Notes: generated by a model not told the origin, from the letters alone. A stretch of 64,000 nt of DNA from Escallonia rubra (GCA_033065855.1 JAVXUO010003051.1:62001-126000), one strand, 5' to 3'; counted from the first letter of the stretch, positions 47,923 through 60,517 are shown. Translations and numbers: made by a program.

Positions 47923-48337
47923 TTGCCGAGAAGATTATCCAGAAGGGGATTTATTTCTTTTCTATTGAGTGTTGGGATTGCTGCTTCCTCCGATATCGTT
48001 AAAATCAGAATTTAGTAAAAAAGCGATAACGAAAGTTTGAACCAATATTGAAAACCAAAATATGATACCTGGTGGATGTGGACTGTCTGGGGCAAGACGA
48101 ACCATGTAATCAACATACTTGATACCGTCTTACAGTTTAGAAATGTTATCCTGATACCATGCATCAAAGGGACAAACTGATTCAGCAGTACATATAGAAA
48201 AATTCGACATAGTAAAGTTGTCCATCAATCGGTCAACGTCCCTATCTATCCCCCGAATGTGGTTTGGAGTTACTCTTTGAAGTTTTTCTTTCGCCTCTAA
48301 AAAAACCATTTTCAAAGAAAAAAGTGGCCAGAATCCC

Positions 48338-49455
48338 TTAAATCAATCCAAACTGCTGGCGAAACTGAGACAGAGTGTATTGTTCATAATTGCAAACTCC
48401 CAACGATGAGCTAATGATTTGACCACCTACATGGAAGAAACACCCACACAAGAAACTAGCCCATGCTCTACATGTAAAGTGATGCGCCTCTATAAACATC
48501 CCTTCGTCTATATGAATGAGGAGGCTCCTAAACCAACCAGGTCCAAATTCTTTGGCAAGGAACGGATGTGAACGCCTTATATGGGTGAAATTGAAAAAGA
48601 AACGAAAGCAAGATGTAAAAGAATGAAGTTTTATTTCACCCAAAGAGAGGCGATGAACATAAAACAAGGGGTGGCAGGCTGAGGAGGAATCGATGGAGCA
48701 AACTCCAGAAAATAGGCTTGAAGCCACAACTGAACTAACCAAAAGGGGCCACCGATACTCCAATGTATCTTCTTATGTACCATCGTAGATATAGCCCTAT
48801 ACAGACTCCCTAGCAACAGAGATGCAAGCAAATATTCCCTACCATGAGCCAGGATGATGGCCATATTCATGTAGTCTTTGGTCAAAGACAGGCTCGATAC
48901 ACAAAAGACATGACGAGATAGCCACATCCAAAGAAAAATAGCCAACTCTTTCAAATCAGGCGAGGTATCAGCATGTTTGGAACATAATTTCATGAAATAC
49001 CTCTCAAAAGTTTTAGAATCCTTACGAGGTGGGTAGGTCAAGAGATAAATCGGTAGGGTTATGATTGGTTAATGCGTTGGCGTGGTTATCGACTGGCAAG
49101 AGGCCTGCTAGGGCACACACATAAAAATGGTATGAGCCATCATTTTGGTCCTCAACATAAAGGCGTTACTAGTAGTCGACTAGAAACAAAAAGATGAGGC
49201 TAAAAGCCCAATCAACATGAACGAGGGTTGGCCAAGACTTAATCGACAACCAATATTCATGCCAACCCTTCCAATTAAGGTAAGGGAAGCTCAATAGCAG
49301 CTTCTTCGAATCATCAATTGGGTACCCTTTCTATGGTTAGGGCCTAGCCCTGAAAGAAGGACCCAAAATATGAGGGCTGATGGGTTTTGGGCATTTTTTG
49401 GATGTAATCAAACCACGTGTATTGATAGGTTCAATATGAGCCATAAGAGCGCTTA
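48338..49455 (-). pseudogene. Tat-2 antisense ORF, plant mobile domain (PMD) segment
   Basis: On the minus strand near 49445 an ATG opens MAHIEPINTRGLITSK. Downstream, the open segment 48631-49041 has DLKELAIFLWMWLSRHVFC, AHGREYLLASLLLGSLYRAI and FWLVQLWLQAYFLEFAP, the recognisable core of the plant mobile domain (the aminotransferase-like PMD family of MAIN/MAIL proteins). PMD genes are known both as host genes and as passengers of Ty3/Gypsy and Mutator elements. Here it lies antisense inside a Tat element and is a fossil. Confidence 0.75.
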
Positions 49456-49458
49456 CGC

Positions 49459-52400
49459 TGTCACGACCCGAACCCACGGGTGAGCCTATGAGCTAGGCAC
49501 GTGACCGGCCGCAAGCCCATTCGAACACCCACCAGGGCTCTGCCAGACCTTACTACAACCTGTAACTCGAGATTAAATCCAACTTATAGAATTCCAATAA
49601 TCCAAATAAAAACCCTTATTATATTTCCTAGAAATTTACAAAGGAAGTCGAGGAGACCTAAGCTCCTTACAATAGTTCGAGCATAATGTTAACTATAGAA
49701 CTAAAATTCTCAAAACGTTAAACACTTCACTATTCTAATGGTTCTCTTCGGGCATTTCTCCTTTGTGTTGCTCATATGGATTTGCTCTCCTTAGGTCCTC
49801 ACCTGAAAAATAAGGAATGAGCGAAAGCCCAACAAGTAGACAAACCATGTTCCCAAAATAGGTTCGAGGATTTCAAAACATGCCATGGTTTTCCTTTTTC
49901 AATCTTAGAAATCAATGTTACCATCACCAAAATATTCTTCATCATATAGATATACATATGTATACACACTTGCACAAAAAAAATTCTCAAATCAGAGTAT
50001 AACATCAAGAGAGTTCATTAGCATTAGTCACAGAATATCACGATTTTGGTGTGCTGCGGTCGTCATACAAGCCCCCTTGACTAAGGCCCGAAATCCCTCC
50101 GACACCTGGGATAAATAATTATGTGGACGCAAGGGCAAACCACAAGCAACAGTATTGTGCATCAGCATACAAGCCCTGTTGATCAGGGCCCAAAATCCAA
50201 CTTTCCCCCATTGGATATTGGGCACAACTACCCAATCAAAATTTACCATATCAGTCAACATGTACCGAGTTTAAATCAATTACTCACACAACAGCCCATG
50301 GCATTTTAACTAAAATTCTCATCAAACGATTTATCATGAAGACATATGCAATAAAAGTACTTCAAAACCTTTATTTGATTAAATCATGTATACATTTGTA
50401 TATTTTGCAAATAGGGTATACAGAGGAACATGGCAGGAGTACAAACCTCGCTCAACAACTGGTTCTTGTACTTGCTTAGAAGCCGATCCTAACTCTTGTC
50501 TATCGAATCTTAAATACTAAAACCACACGGATGTTACTTATTGTCGCTTGAGTATGCCTAGATGTTAAATTCCCTTAAGTAAGTGAAATTTTCAAAACAA
50601 CCCTAGACTTGTGTAAAATTATCAATTCACCCCCTCGCACTCTATAATGCGTTAAGATGCCCCAAAATTCATAATAATCCCTTATAAAATTCTTCTCTAG
50701 CTTAAAACAACATAATAGGTAAAAATATGAATTTTCTAAAATTTTCAAATATTTTTGAATTAACATAATTTCTTTAAATACAATAAAACCCCCTAAATAG
50801 CCATAATTGTTTCAAGTAGACAAGAAAGTCCCATAATTTTTGTAACAACTTTATAATATATATAAAAATTATAGAAATTAAAATCAGAATTTAAAAGGCA
50901 TTAAAACTATTTTAAATTTGTTTATTTTGCTAAATCCAATGCGATATTGGAATGATGGTAAATTAGCTCTAAAAATCACCAAACTTAATGTCGAACTTAT
51001 TTATACTATAAAAACATTAATCTAAATTTTATATAATTTTTTCATGAGTTTTAAGGACTCCAAATGATTTTGCAAGTTTGAATTTGCAAAAAATATTAAA
51101 AATACATATAATTTCAAGCAATTGTAAAATTTTTTACCAAAAATTCTAACGTAACCCAATGTATCCTACTGTAGAATTTCATAGGTGTGCATACACCCAT
51201 ACAGCACAACCCTTGTACACCCCCATACTAGCTGCTTCCCTTCACTTGTAAACACACAGAAGCACACATGCACATCACCACCTGCATACCTATTCACACA
51301 TACACTTACAAATACATGCATGCAATATACATATACACACAGTTATATACACACTCTCACACACCAAACCCACATTACACACACACACCCGAGCACATAA
51401 CTCAATCACACACACACATAGCAAGCTTGGCAGCTCCATGCATTCACACAAATACACACAGCGCAAACACACAACACACACTAACGCGCGCGCGCCCACG
51501 CACACACACAGCACGTACTAACGCACCCACACACATCACATATTAACGCACACAAACACAAAATCAACTTCTCACTCACTCACTGCACCACACCCTAAAA
51601 CCCCCATATCTCTACCAAAAACTCCCACAAACCCATCAAAGTTATTGCCTCATGGCAGTAGCTTCTTTTTCTTGCCCAACACACACATGGACACACATAG
51701 TTTCACACAAATGCACCCCCACTTGTCTCTTCCATTTCTTTACACAAACCTCACATATATCCATACAACATCATCACAAACCCATTATACATACATCAAC
51801 ATTCTGATTCATGCACCCTACACAACATACTCACGCACACTCACTGGTTTTAACACATACGACACATACATTCACTGGTTTTAACACCCCCTCACAGCCG
51901 TAACCCATCTAACAGCTCTTTCATGCCGTTTCTTCCTATGGCAACCATCACCCCGCGGCCCTCCTTATCCCTCATACACCAATCTAGGCACACGGTCACA
52001 GCCACAATGGCTGTGACCTTTTTGAACTCTTTTTTTTATCTCACCATAGCACATAAACACACACTAAAAACACTCTCCTTACACTGCCTCCGATGGCAGT
52101 TTATTCTCTCCATCATCCTTGCTTCTTATACACCCGTCCCCTGCTCATGGTCACAGCCACCATGGCGGTGATCAGATAGTATTACAGCCCCCTTACCATT
52201 CTTATGGCAGCCCGCGAAATTCTACAACCATTATTTAAACAAGGGAGAAGCCAAAGCTTACCTGAAACTTGTCGAAAAACTCTTCTTCCCATTCCTTCTC
52301 TGCCTATGTTCCACGCTCTCTCTCTCCCTCAGCCGTTTACAGAATATATGGAGAAGAGAATTAAGGTTGGCTGTGACATCATAGTTCACGTAACATTGGT

Positions 52401-52687
52401 CGTTAATTGTTTTTACCCAAACTTTTTATTATTGCAAAAGGTTCTAAAATAATTATTTACGGTAGATTAATACAGAAGAATAATTTAAGGGGTGTTACGT
52501 GACCCCGTTTCACTGATTTGTTGCTAAAGGTTATTCAAAAGAGAAATATCGATGCTAAAAATAAAAATTGTTACTAATTGTTGTCGATAAAATCTTAATT
52601 ATGCACACCGACGCTAAATGTCATGTTTTTATTCGCCACTACATATAACTAATCTGCTAGACATAAAATCAAGGTTCGGGTATTACA
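49459..52687 (-). repeat. Chromovirus LTR (3229 bp)
   Basis: On the minus strand it starts TGTAATACCCGAACC and ends GGTTCGGGTCGTGACA, so the termini form an extended inverted repeat. It contains an AT-rich block (about 50500-51180) and a roughly 370-bp CA/ACAC-rich block (about 51185-51560). Small reading frames in the latter are low-complexity. Confidence 0.85.
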
Positions 52688-52733
52688 TTATCCCATCCTT
52701 TAAAAGAATTTGGTCCTCCAAATTTTATGAACC

Positions 52734-53038
52734 TCAAGATTGAAACAGGTGAGGGTATTTGCTTCTGACTTCGTCTTCGCATTCCCACGTGGCCTCCTCA
52801 ACAGCATGGTTCCTCCACAAGACTTTTACCAAGGGAATCTTCTTAGTTTGGAGTGTCTGCTCCTTGTGGTCCAGGATTCGAACCAGGTGTTTGATATAGG
52901 TGAAGTCTTCTCTAATCTGTAAGGGCTCCGGTTGTAATACATGTGCGGGGTCTGGGACGTATTTCCTCAACATAGACACGTGGAACACATTGTGGACACT
53001 GGCAAACTCCGACAGTAAGGCTATTTGGTAGGCGAGAG
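52734..53038 (-). pseudogene. Chromovirus integrase tail and chromodomain
   Basis: NVFHVSMLRKYVPDPAHVL is the conserved end of integrase. It is followed by a chromodomain (VRILDHKEQTL, then VKVLWRNHAVEEATWECEDE) and the terminal KYPHLFQS. Chromodomains of this type direct integration to particular chromatin in plant chromoviruses. Confidence 0.9.
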
Positions 53039-53537
53039 TGTAACGACCCGGTCCACGGCCCCACCACAGGGCATTGCCTCCCTCAAAAGGGCTAGCCAAA
53101 TAGGTACTTATGAGTTCATAGGCAGGGTCTTATAAGGTCAATTATAAACTCTCCCACAACCGATGTGGGATATTACAATCTCTCCACCTTATTCCTTAGC
53201 GTCCTCGCTAAGGCTCGATCACACATAGCCCAAAATCTTCCTTTCTAGCCAATGTGGGATATACCCAGCTCACCCTTTGTTGCCTCAACCATCCTCTTGA
53301 TGTGGGATATACCCGGGCTTGCCTTCGTTTCCCCCAACCATTGGCAACCCGACTAGACACCCCAGCCCAAGCTTTCGAGAGTCGGCTCTGATACCATCTG
53401 TAATGACCCGGTCCATGGCCCCACTACAGGGCATTGCCTCCCTCAAAAGGGCTAGCCAAATAGGTACTTATGAGTTCATAGGCAGGGTCTTATAAGGTCA
53501 ATTATAAACTCTCCCACAACCGATGTGGGATATTACA
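53039..53537 (-). mobile_element. TRIM nested inside the chromovirus
   Basis: Two 139-bp LTRs (53039-53177 and 53399-53537) differ at three positions by eye. In minus orientation they begin TGTAATATCCCACATCGG and end CGGGTCATTACA/CGGGTCGTTACA. The primer site TGGTATCAGAGC (minus, 53385-53396) matches initiator methionine tRNA. The polypurine tract AAGGTGGAGAGAT lies before the left LTR. The flanking 5-mers are GAGAG and AAGAG. The CCCACATCGG motif is common in angiosperm TRIM LTRs. No coding capacity. Confidence 0.92.
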
Positions 53538-53573
53538 AAGAGAACCAACTCTATCTAGTATCTCAAAGGGTCC

Positions 53574-54410
53574 TTACCTAGGGCTCAATTTTCCCTTCTT
53601 CCCAAATTGTATTACTCCCTTCATTAGTGATACCCTTAAAAATACCCGGCCGCCCACTTGGAATTCCAACTCCCGTCTGCGTATGTTCCCATAACTCTTT
53701 TGTCTGCTTTGAGCACCCCGTAATTTCTCTTTAATTACCTTGACCTTCTCTGATGTCAATTGCACTGACTTTAGTCCCAACGGTTTCCTTTCCCCTACTT
53801 CGTCCCAACGTAGTGGCGATCTGCACTTCCTACCATATAAGGCTTCGAAGGGGGCCATCCCAATGCTACTCTGATAATTGTTGTTGTAAGAATATTCTAT
53901 CAGCGGTAGATGATCATCCCAGCTGCCCTTGTAGTCCAGAACACAAGCCCGTAGTAGATCTTTCAATGTCTGGATAGTCCTTTATGACTGACCGTCTATT
54001 TGAGGGTGGAAACCAATGCTAAATTGTAGTCGAATACCGAATGCATGTTGCAAACTTCCCCAGAATTTGGACACAAAATGAGGATCCCTATCCGAAATAA
54101 TTGAGACTGGAATGCCATACAAGCATACTATCTCCTCCACGTAGGCGGTAGCCAATTTGTCGATCGGATAGGTCATTTGGACAGGCAGGAAGTGCACACA
54201 CTTCGTCAGTCGGTCCACTATCACCCAAATAACGTCATATCCAGAACGGGTTTTAGGTAGTCCTGAAACAAAATCCATAGTTATGTGTTCCCACTTCCAT
54301 TCCGGCATCGGTAAGGGCTGTAATGACCCGGCGGGTCTTTGATGCTCTGCTTTTACTTGTTGGTATACTAGGCATCTGGACACGAACTCTACAATCTCCC
54401 TTTTCATGTT
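53574..54410 (-). pseudogene. Chromovirus integrase region
   Basis: Open segments carry CLVYQQVKAEHQRPAGSLQP, HITMDFVSGLPKTRSGYD, VIVDRLTKCVHFLPV, YGIPVSIISDRDPHFVSKFW, then YNNNYQSSIGMAPFEALYGR. These are zinc-region, catalytic-core and C-terminal integrase motifs of Ty3/Gypsy chromoviruses. Confidence 0.92.
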
Positions 54411-54589
54411 ACCCCACCAAAAAGTCTCTCAAAGATCCCTATACATTTTTGTGCCCCCGGGATGAATCGAGTAACCTGATCTGTGAGCTTCTTCTAAAAT
54501 CACCCTTTTTAAACTAGGGTTACTCAGCACGTAGATCCTATTGCCCAAGCGAAGTACCCCTTCTTGCAACCTGTACTCAGATTTATCTC

Positions 54590-55860
54590 ATTTCTTTACC
54601 TCTTCCATTATTTTAAGTAGGTGTTCATCGGTCTCCTGAGCTATTTTAATTCTATAAATTAAAGTGGGTCGCACCACAAGGTTGCTAAGTGAACTATCCT
54701 TGTTCGAGCCTCGAATCCTAACATCCAAGTCCAGTTTCCTCATATCTTCTAATAAATGTCTCTGCCTTGTGATTAGGGTAGCCATTGACGAATACGACTT
54801 CTTGCTAAGTGCATCGGCAACTACATTCGCCTTCCATGGGTGGTACTAGATGTTAAGGTCAAAATTATTCAGTGGTTCTAACCATCGCCTCTGTCTCAGG
54901 TTTAGTTCCTTCTGGGTGAATATGTACTTCAGGCTTTTATGGTCAGTGAAATCTCACATGGTTCTCCATATAGGTAGTGTCTCCAAATCTTTAAGGCAAA
55001 AATCACTACGGCCAGCTCCAGGTCATGGGTTGGGTAATTCTTCTCATATGGTTTTAATTGCCTAGAGCCGTATGCAGTCACCTTTCCATTCTGCATGAGT
55101 ACACACCCTAGACCCTTGTGGGAGGCATCGCTATAAATCATGAAACCACCCGACCTATTTGGAAGTGTAAGTATAGGGGCTTTGACCAGCCTCTTCTTCA
55201 ATTCTTGGAAGTTATTCTCACAATCTTCGTTCCATTCAACCTAGTCCCCTTTTGGGTCAGTCGAGTTAAAGGTGTCGCTATCCGTGAGAACCCTTGAATA
55301 AATCTTCTGTAATATCCAGCTAAACCTAAGAAGTTTTGAACCTCCGTCACCATAGCAAGTCTATTCCAATCGATAAAAGCCTCTATCTTTTTAGGGTCAA
55401 CCGATATCCCTTCTTCCGACACCACATGCCTCAAGAATGCAACTTTATCCAACCAAAACTCGCATTTAATACCGTTCTTAAGTGCCGTTCATGTTCTTCC
55501 CTCGTCTTAGAATATATCAATATATCATCGATGAACACCACTACAAATTGATCCAAGAAAGGTTTGAATACTTGATTCATCAAATCCATAAACGCTGCCG
55601 GAGTGTTAGTCAACCCAAAAGGCATAACCAAAAATTCGTAGTGTCCATATCTAGTGTGAAAGGCCATCTTGGGCACATCTTCTACCTTGATCTTTAGCTG
55701 GTGATATCCTGAACGAAGATCAATCTTTGAAAACCACTTCACCCCTGTAACTGATCAAATAGGTCGTCTATGCGGAGCAAAGGGTAACGATTTCTTATCG
55801 TCACCTTGTTTAACTCTCAAAAGTCGATGCACAATCTCATCGTCCCATCATTCTTCTTAA
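54590..55860 (-). pseudogene. Chromovirus reverse transcriptase and RNase H region
   Basis: Reverse transcriptase: [35 protein letters not shown] and the catalytic FIDD ([13 protein letters not shown], 55431-55742). RNase [21 protein letters not shown] and [20 protein letters not shown] (54929-55201). Broken fossil. Confidence 0.93.
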
Positions 55861-55961
55861 TAAATAATACCGGGGCACCATAGGGCGACTTCCCGATTGG
55901 GCAGCATCCTTGGCAAATCTTCTGAAAACACCTCAGGAAACTCTTTTACCACCAAAATGTC

Positions 55962-56459
55962 CTATAGCGTCAATTCCTTCTGTCGGGTATCTATTACATA
56001 AGCCAAGTACCCATGACAACCTTTTCTAAGGAGTCGGTTTTCATGTAAGGCAGAAACCATAGGTGGAGGTGGTGAGATACTAGATCCCTGGAAAAACAAG
56101 TGGTCTTGACCTGGGATGTTAAAAGTCACTCTCTTATGGAAGCAATCTACAGAAGCATGATGTGCTGCCAACCGATCCATCCCCAATATAACATCAAACT
56201 CCAACATATCTAAAGAAATTAGGTTTGTTGCTAGTTCTCTTCCCTTAATTTTTACTAGGCAGTTCTTGACCACTTGGTCCGCAACAACTGAGTCCCCCAT
56301 TGGGGTAGGAATGCATAACGGCACATCTAAGAGTTTTAGACGCTTGTCTAGACGTTTAATAAAAGTACACAATGCAAAGGAATGTGTAGCACTGGAATCA
56401 AATAATACTTTTACAAACGTGGAAGAAATAGAAAGTGTACCAATAACCACTGAGTCCAA
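55962..56459 (-). pseudogene. Chromovirus protease region
   Basis: VLFDSSATHSFAL is the protease active-site neighbourhood, and DVILGMDRLAAHHASVDC the conserved C-terminal part. The open segment is 165 codons. Confidence 0.85.
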
Positions 56460-56471
56460 AGCCTGTACATC

Positions 56472-57493
56472 CTACCGAGTCATAGCAAAAACTCTCGCCG
56501 TTCCCCTGGGCTTCATTGTGTCATTCTTCACTTGATTCTGAGATCCCGTCCTAGCACAATTCCTAGCTAGGTGGCCCTCTTGACCACATTCAAAACATGT
56601 ATTTGTCCCCCACCGACATGGCTGTCCTGGATGGAATCGTTGGCATCTATAAGATTTTTGTGCTCCAGTTTGTCCACCCTTCTCGGCTATTGGATTCCTT
56701 TGAACATTCAGTCTTGGGTCATTTATTTGCTTAGGTGACGCTCTACTTTTGGGTCCCTGTCTCTGTTCTTTCCACCATTGAGGTTGCAGTCCTCTATTTA
56801 CTTCTTGGGGTTTCGGGCGCTTGTAGGTATCACCGGACATGCTGTTCCCACGAGGCTCGTTATTTTTGGCCCTCTTATTGTGTTGGTCTCTTATCCTGTA
56901 TAGGTATTCATTGTCTCTTTCCACAATTACGACTCTGTCTACCACCTCTGCAAAAGTCCTCAACCTCAATGTAGAGATACGAGACCGAATGCTGAGCCTC
57001 AATCTGTTCTCAAATTTTCTTGCTCGCTTGACTTTGGTGTCCTCCATGTGAGTAGTGTGTCGAGACAACTTAGTGAATACGGCGTCGTATTCTTTGACCG
57101 AACGGTTCCCCTAGACCAGCTGTATGAATTCCATATCCAGTTGTTCCTTTACGGTCTGGGAAAAATATTTCTCGAGAAATAATTCCTTAAAGCCTTCACA
57201 TTCCATATTCGCCACTTCATCAGCCTTCACCCGTTTGATAGCCTTCCACCATTGATTGGCCTCGTCCTTGAGCATGAATGCCGCGAAGATTACCTTTTGT
57301 CTCTCGGTACAACCCAAAACCTCAAAGATGTCCTCCGAGTCTGATAGCCAGGATTCAGCCTTGAAGGCGTCAGTGGTGCCAAAGAATACCTATAAACTTC
57401 TCAATTGACGATCCCCCAATTGCAGTTACATGGAGCTCCACGACCCTAGCGAGGTTCTCCACCACCCTAAACACATCTTCACCTTGAGTTCCG

Positions 57494-57532
<39 letters not shown>

Positions 57533-58190
57533 TAATGTTTGTATATTCAATTTCGATGTAATTTGTTCTACATTGTTCCATTCCCTTAACCCAGCAACGT
57601 GTAAGTGATTCACTAATTTACGTTCATTCTATGGCTTCTATAACGAACAACTCAAATATAATAGAATCAAAATATAACTTAATCAACAGTGCAACTTTAT
57701 TTCCAAAGGTTCCAAAGATACTTTTCTAAAACAAAGAGTCATACTGAAAGAGACACTCTGATGATTCTGCTAATCGTCTAACTACTACTACGACTCTCTC
57801 CTCCCCCCATCCTAATCATCTACTGGTTGAATGTAGGTTTTCCACTCTTGGATCCACTCCTGTACATCGGCTCGAGAGAAATTTACCCTGTCTTTATCTC
57901 CCAACCGAGTTTGTAGCTCTATGACTTTCTTCCGAAAGTAGTAGTTGTAATCTTTCTGTCTTTGCTCTTAGCTGAAGCCGTAACTGATCCTCATACTCTC
58001 CAATTGGGTCTCCAGTACCTTAATATCTTCCTTCAACCATTTTATCTCTTTCTCTGGTGGAATCATCCTCTTTCTAGAATCTACCACCTCCACTCTGGGA
58101 TGCTTTCCCAGTTTCTTGTTTCTATTGTAGGATGTCTAGTTGGAATCTCCAGATCCTTTAGAAGGCATCTGACTAACCTCGATTGATAGA
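56472..58190 (-). pseudogene. Chromovirus gag region
   Basis: A zinc knuckle CFECGQEGHLARNC lies near 56560-56605. The gag core is seen at 57111-57317 (FAAFMLKDEANQWWKAIKR, EGFKELFLEKYF). A (TA)n microsatellite (57495-57531) and a further leader stretch with a coiled-coil-like frame (about 57800-58190) follow upstream in minus orientation. Confidence 0.82.
57495..57531. repeat. (TA)n microsatellite
   Basis: About 18 TA units within the chromovirus fossil. Confidence 0.97.
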
Positions 58191-58426
58191 CTATTCTCGC
58201 TTCAATCTGCCATAATCCTATCACAACAAAAATATCATAGATATCTTCCATTAATACAGTATCTCTTAATTTAAAATAAAAAAGTTAGTCGATTACCGTA
58301 ATTCGCAAGGAAGTATATCAACAATCCCAAATTTTCACTTAGTCAGAATGCTTTTTCCTTCCTACCCCACCTGACTCAGTCACCTAGATACTAGTCTACA
58401 GAATCATATACCTATGCTCTGATAAA

Positions 58427-58726
58427 CGCCCCATCGAGGATTGGGGGGACAAATAACCCCATCACCTTCGTCTCCTTTCGGGATAATTTTTTTTCTTCCA
58501 CCTAATTCTTAAAAGTTACAGTAAAAGAATAGATGAGGGTTTTAGAGTTTTTAAAAAGGCGAGATATGAAGTTATGTAGACAAAGTTCTGTTTCAAACAA
58601 GCAGACATAAGAGTTTAGTTTGAACTCAACCTCATTAAAACGGTTGATAGATGAAACTGCTAGAAGTTGAGTTGAATCAGGAATTAACTCGCATGACTGC
58701 ACACGTCGTACGAGTTAAGGGGACAA
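58427..58726 (+). other. Remaining 3' part of Tat-2 before its 3' LTR
   Basis: About 300 bp between the chromovirus and the Tat-2 3' LTR. It ends in GAGTTAAGGGGACAA, the probable Tat-2 polypurine tract. Nothing else was recognised. Confidence 0.55.
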
Positions 58727-59552
58727 TGTTGGCTGCATAAATATTTTTTATGATAGCTAATAAAAGCACAAACACGCGGCACGCTAAGGACCATGGGAAG
58801 TGCTTTGAGAAATATGCGGAAGTGGGTGTGACTGCTATGGTTACTAATGGATCGTCTGTTGCCAATAGCGGTATAACAAAGAGAAGAAATTTGGTGCAAA
58901 ATACGCTGGAAACAAAATTTGAATAGATTGTGCAAAGGAAACAGCCGTCAACAATTGCAAGATAGTCAGCGGTAGTGATCAACATGGGAACAAGTCAGGA
59001 AGATCGACAACATCAATTGATAAATGGTTCTTGGAGTAGGCAGTTGTCAACACGGGCAAAACGATCAATGAAAGTAGTCAATAAACAGGCAGCATGAAAG
59101 TACAAGTGTCGATAGGAAGTGGCTGATGATGACGGTTTGATAAGATAGAAGTGGACGGTTGCCAAATAGAGGACGATAACAAACAAGTGAGTATAAAGAG
59201 AAGAGAAAGACAACAAAGGAAAATATCATCAAATCCACGAACCACACCAGACTTAGATAAATTGAGTCTGTAATGCACTTGTCATTTTCTTTTACCTTTT
59301 TAAGTTTCTCATATGATCTACCTTGCACCGATCGAGAATCATGTACATTGTCGTACTTGTGTTTGTTGTGTTGTAAGGATAATCTTTGTTTCAGTGGGTG
59401 CATTGTTTATACATTTTCTTAACATCTTATCTTTAGTAAGTTTCCATTTTTAGTGAAATCCTCAGGCCCTAGAGGCAAAAAAGATCCAGCACTATTTATT
59501 GGTTGTGCCGCATGTGCACAATCGATAGTGAGTTTGCCCAGCAGCACAAACA
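58727..59552 (+). repeat. Tat-2 3' LTR
   Basis: 826 bp, pairs with 37318-38159 and is followed by the GTGAC duplication at 59553-59557. Confidence 0.94.
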
Positions 59553-59557
59553 GTGAC

Positions 59558-60517
59558 TAAGATTGTTTAGGTAATATGAGATTTCACAATGAAAGTAGAA
59601 GCAAATCATGACCAACCAGGTTTGTGATGGATTCAGGGAACAAAATGGTTGGCTGCATGAAATTTAAAACCCTGACTAGAGTATCAATATGGGATAAGCT
59701 GTAAGTAGAATTTTGAAGCTTCACTACAGGGAATACTACTCTACTGGGGCACATCGACGGGAATGAAAAAACAACAATCTCGATGAGAGTCAGATCCTAT
59801 CTGAAAGGCCTTGACACTCAATATAACTCTAGTGATAAGTATGATACGGTACATCCAAGAGAAGAGAAGTGTGGTGCAACCAAGAACGAGAAGAGAAAAT
59901 CACAAAACTTGCATTATATGTACAATAAACCTCAAATCATGCTAAGATGTTTACTTAATGAGAAGTTAAATCGTGTTGGCATGGCTAAATAATTGATTGA
60001 GATATTAGTACCACCAACAACATACAATTCAAATTTGCCCCTCTCTGATAAATTAATTGCATGGAGATACTTCTGCTACAAATTTACTGGGTTATGCTAT
60101 TATGGTAAACGAATCAACACTGGAAACATGCCTACATATTGTTAACGAATTTTTGGTTGAACAATGTGCTGGAAGATCAATACTTAATATTGCTGAAAGA
60201 ACATGGATCTAATGAAGTGTCATGACATTACAAAGAGTGCAATCTTCAAAAAATTCAACCATTACATTCTAAGAAAATGATTTGAACAACACAAGAGGTA
60301 AAAAAAAAAAAAAACATATCATCGCAAGAGTCGAGGCCATCACCAATGACACCAATGATTGCAATCATCAAAGTAATGCATCTTGTCATTGTGGTTTACA
60401 ATCATTTTCAATACAACTTCTGTGAATGGTTCATCCCTTTCTTTGAATTTAGAAGTTATTTCTACACAATCTTTGTAATCATTATTTCATCACTTCTGGG
60501 TCTAACCATCAAACTTT
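59558..60517. other. Intergenic DNA, nothing recognised
   Basis: AT-rich sequence with small reading frames only (for example 59783-59992). No domain, repeat or RNA gene was recognised. Confidence 0.55.

Larger units (their letters stand above)
49459..58426 (-). mobile_element. Ty3/Gypsy chromovirus fossil (Tekay/Del-like) nested in Tat-2
   Basis: In reverse orientation the order is primer-site-like TATCAGAGCATAGG (58411-58424), gag with zinc knuckle, protease, reverse transcriptase, RNase H, integrase, chromodomain, polypurine tract AAAGGATGGGATAA and a 3.2-kb LTR (49459-52687). A chromodomain after integrase plus a long LTR places it in the Tekay/Del group. Only one LTR was recognised. The coding region is broken, with roughly ten interruptions, and carries a TRIM. 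It lies in the antisense-ORF/3' part of Tat-2, so it is younger than Tat-2. Confidence 0.9.
37318..59552 (+). mobile_element. Ty3/Gypsy Tat-lineage LTR retrotransposon fossil (Tat-2), host of nested insertions
   Basis: LTRs at 37318-38159 and 58727-59552 begin TGTTGGCTGCATAAATATTT and end CAAACA. A perfect GTGAC duplication flanks the whole (37313-37317 and 59553-59557), showing that 22.2 kb is one insertion with later insertions inside it. Without the nested chromovirus and TRIM it is about 13 kb. Order: gag, protease, reverse transcriptase, second RNase H, integrase, antisense ORFs, polypurine tract. The coding part is broken, with well over fifteen interruptions. LTR divergence is about 13% over the part compared, so it is several times older than Tat-1. 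Confidence 0.95.

Noticed and set aside
51185-51546. His/Thr-rich small proteins
   Set aside because: Product of the CA-rich block of the chromovirus LTR.
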